Assembly: GCA_021414045.1 (NCBI GenBank)
Contig: JAIOPF010000210.1
Location: 2,940-21,452, forward strand
Direction of reading: 5' to 3'
From: Deltaproteobacteria bacterium
Lineage (GTDB): Bacteria; UBA10199; DSSB01
DNA length: 18,513 nucleotides
The notes under the pieces are model-generated. The model was not told the origin of the DNA. It saw only the letters and a program-made list of their open reading frames with translations, and made no database searches. Shown here piece after piece: positions 16,650 through 18,513 of this stretch; positions within the stretch are counted from its first letter, which is position 1, and each line of letters begins with the position of its first letter. Position numbers and translations under genes: made by a program.

Positions 16650-18513
16650 TTAGTGCAGGGCGTTGGCGTCGGTCACCACGGTGATTTCTTCTTCGTCCTC
16701 GGTGAGCGCCGCCGGCGTTTCTTTAAATCCCAATTCACGTTCGAAAACCCGCGCGATTCCGTCGGCGCAGGAATGAATCTTGTCGCCCCGATCCACCGCG
16801 CTTTTAGGGCAACGAAGTCCACGCAATTGCTCGTAGACGAGGCGCTGGTCGACGCCCGTGCTCAGGCAAAGACTGAGTAACCGCGAAATCGCCTCGGTTT
16901 GGGTATTGGCGCAGCTACCGCCCGATCCCAGCGCCGCCCGAACTTCGTAAGGCCCCTGTGCATCGCGGGCGAAACTGACGTGCAAGGGCCCGCAGCCGGT
17001 TTGGATGAGGCGCGAAGTGGCTTGCAGGACTTCCGGTCTTTCCCGCGGCTTCAAGCCGGGGGCCGAAATAGAAGTTTCTTGAACTCCGAGAATGGCGGCA
17101 GCCAACGAATCGGCCGGCGGATCTATCGCCTCCGGTTCTTCGGGAAAAATAGGGAGGGCTTCGATTTCAGCGGTTTCGATTTCCTCTTCGGGGGTTTCGA
17201 CGGGCTCCGCCGAAAGGTCTTCCAGGCTAAGTACCAAGGAAGCGGCGGAGGCTTCGGCGGCGATCGGTTCGAGGATCGTCGCGATTTCTTCTGTTTCCAC
17301 CGCTTCGGTCTCGATTTGGGAAGCTTCTTCCTCGAGCGAGGCGATTTGGGGAATTCGGAACAACATCAATCCGCATTCGAGAGCGGAGACCAAGGCGGCG
17401 TTCAGTTCGGCCAAACCAGGATTTTCGCCCAAGGTCAGCGAGCCGGGCAGGGGGCGATGGCAATATTTCTGAACCGAGCCGATCATTTTCAAGGGCCATT
17501 CGGGGGAAATCTCCTCGCGTTTCGCGAACAGGCGTCGCAAGGGGCGCGGCGCGGATTCGGCATGGCGAACGCTGCCTTTTTCGAGGATCTCCGCCTCGAT
17601 TTCCGGAGACCAGACTTGGCGTTTTTGGGCGATTTGCTTCAATAAAGCATTGGGGATGCCCGCCTCGACGAGCGTCTCGATGGGCGAAAGCCCGGGGCTC
17701 ACTTCGGCCAAATCGGCCAAGGCCGGCTCGACGACCACGTCGAGGATTTTATTCCCCGCCAGGGAAGGATGGGCTTGTTCGGCCTCTTGGTGGATGAAAC
17801 GGAAGAGTTTTTCCGCGAGCACGACGGCGTCCTCGCTGTCGTAGGGAATTCCGAGCTTGAAGAGCAATTCCGCGAAGCCCATCACGCCGAGGCGGGGCAA
17901 GGCTGATGCCGTTTTGGGCGCGAGGGCCGGGTCTTGGTCTTCGGCTCCGGCCAAGCTTAAATTGGATAGAAAATGCAGGGCGCTTCGCACGATGCGGCGC
18001 AGCTTGCTCCAGTCGACGTCGACGGAGTTGCCCACGATGGATAAATTAAGCGAGCCGAGACTGCCCCCCTCGTATCGGCTTAGCGCGGGAGTGCCGCCAG
18101 GATGGCCGGCCTCCGGATTGCCGAGGCGGGAATAACAGCTGGCGCCGTAGGCCTTGTCGATGGAGACCAGGCTCGGCTCGCTTTTCTTCCAGGTCATTTT
18201 CAAAACTTTTTCGTAGGATTCCTCGGAGACGAGACCCGCATCGTCTTCCGCCGCTCCGAAGCCCCATTCGAAGCGGAACTTCGGATAATATTTTCCGGAA
18301 AGCGCTAGGGCGGCGATGTCGTCGGCCTCCGGATGGTCCAGGCGCAGGCGAAGCGGGATGCTTTGCGGAAATTCCATTTCTCCCGGCAGGGCCATGACGG
18401 CTTTTTCGACGCCCTGAAAAAAATCCTCGAGCAAGGCCGTCGCCGGACGACCTTTAATCGACGGGTTTTCGAGGTGGAAAGCCACTTCGGCGCCGTCCTT
18501 CCACAGGCGGGTC
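16650..18513 (-). CDS. Class II ribonucleotide reductase-like protein lacking catalytic residues, 5' end outside window
   Basis: The frame is open to the right edge; numbering here is from a GTG at 18485, the first possible start inside. Residues 49-53 (LDHPE) match the HPDI motif of NrdJ. Residues 128-149 (HPGGTPALSRYE...GSLGSLNLS) align without gaps to NPCGE-PL...YE.CNLGSINLS. Residues 158-235 (DWSKLRRIVRSALHFLSNL, LGVMGFAELLFKLGIPYDSE) and 328-379 (SPEWPLKMIGSVQKY) continue the NrdJ barrel. The thiyl-radical Cys is Gly130 and the general-base Glu is Thr132, so reductase activity is not expected. A Glu/Ala-rich linker (about 384-460) joins a TSCPD domain (488-587) with C498, C525, C559 and C573. 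The gene is intact, with no frameshift, so it is more likely a kept paralogue than a decaying gene. A GTG start at 18485 is possible (AAGGA about 10 bases upstream), but the homology suggests an N-terminal part outside. Confidence 0.85.
   Translation of the reverse strand, partial: TRLWKDGAEVAFHLENPSIKGRPATALLEDFFQGVEKAVMALPGEMEFPQSIPLRLRLDHPEADDIAALALSGKYYPKFRFEWGFGAAEDDAGLVSEESYEKVLKMTWKKSEPSLVSIDKAYGASCYSRLGNPEAGHPGGTPALSRYEGGSLGSLNLSIVGNSVDVDWSKLRRIVRSALHFLSNLSLAGAEDQDPALAPKTASALPRLGVMGFAELLFKLGIPYDSEDAVVLAEKLFRFIHQEAEQAHPSLAGNKILDVVVEPALADLAEVSPGLSPIETLVEAGIPNALLKQIAQKRQVWSPEIEAEILEKGSVRHAESAPRPLRRLFAKREEISPEWPLKMIGSVQKYCHRPLPGSLTLGENPGLAELNAALVSALECGLMLFRIPQIASLEEEASQIETEAVETEEIATILEPIAAEASAASLVLSLEDLSAEPVETPEEEIETAEIEALPIFPEEPEAIDPPADSLAAAILGVQETSISAPGLKPRERPEVLQATSRLIQTGCGPLHVSFARDAQGPYEVRAALGSGGSCANTQTEAISRLLSLCLSTGVDQRLVYEQLRGLRCPKSAVDRGDKIHSCADGIARVFERELGFKETPAALTEDEEEITVVTDANALH

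Overview
The window looks like chromosomal core DNA from a GC-rich Gram-negative bacterium. The rpsU-yqeY-dnaG-rpoD order, the zinc-ribbon and RNase H genes downstream, and a class II (B12-type) ribonucleotide reductase homologue fit a deltaproteobacterial-type lineage or a related candidate group. That placement is inference from gene content. I see no transposase, phage gene, integrase or CRISPR array.

Layout. 1-2121 (minus) is a large unrecognised protein gene that runs off the left edge. 2204-2653 holds the RNase P RNA gene (minus) with a good promoter and a rho-independent terminator. 2667-4490 (minus) is a tight four-gene cluster: a coiled-coil C4 zinc-ribbon protein, a 92-residue helical protein, an RNase HI-type nuclease started at TTG, and a membrane-anchored Coa1-like protein. 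Its leader has strong hairpins. 4613-9196 (minus) is a macromolecular-synthesis cluster: tandem promoters, rpsU, an internal terminator, yqeY, dnaG, rpoD, then a CAU-anticodon tRNA. It joins translation start, replication priming and housekeeping transcription, as in E. coli but with yqeY inserted.

9197-9423 is a hairpin-rich intergenic stretch. 9424-9954 (plus) encodes a secreted SH3-like protein. 9951-13375 (minus) is a his operon, hisB-hisH-hisA-hisF-hisI, ending in a HIT-family gene. It covers the middle of histidine synthesis; hisG, hisE, hisD and hisC are not here. A 132-bp divergent promoter region separates it from bioB-bioF-bioD (13508-16469, plus), three late steps of biotin synthesis. 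bioA and the pimeloyl genes are not here. After bioD come a 26-bp-arm inverted repeat and a two-way terminator. Then comes a convergent gene (16650 to the right edge, minus) that aligns to class II ribonucleotide reductase but has lost the thiyl-radical cysteine and its partner glutamate.

The points most worth a second look are this reductase-like apparent pseudoenzyme with an acidic linker and an intact TSCPD tail, the non-E. coli auxiliary-cluster ligand set of BioB, the long inverted repeat after bioD, and the almost leaderless his promoter.
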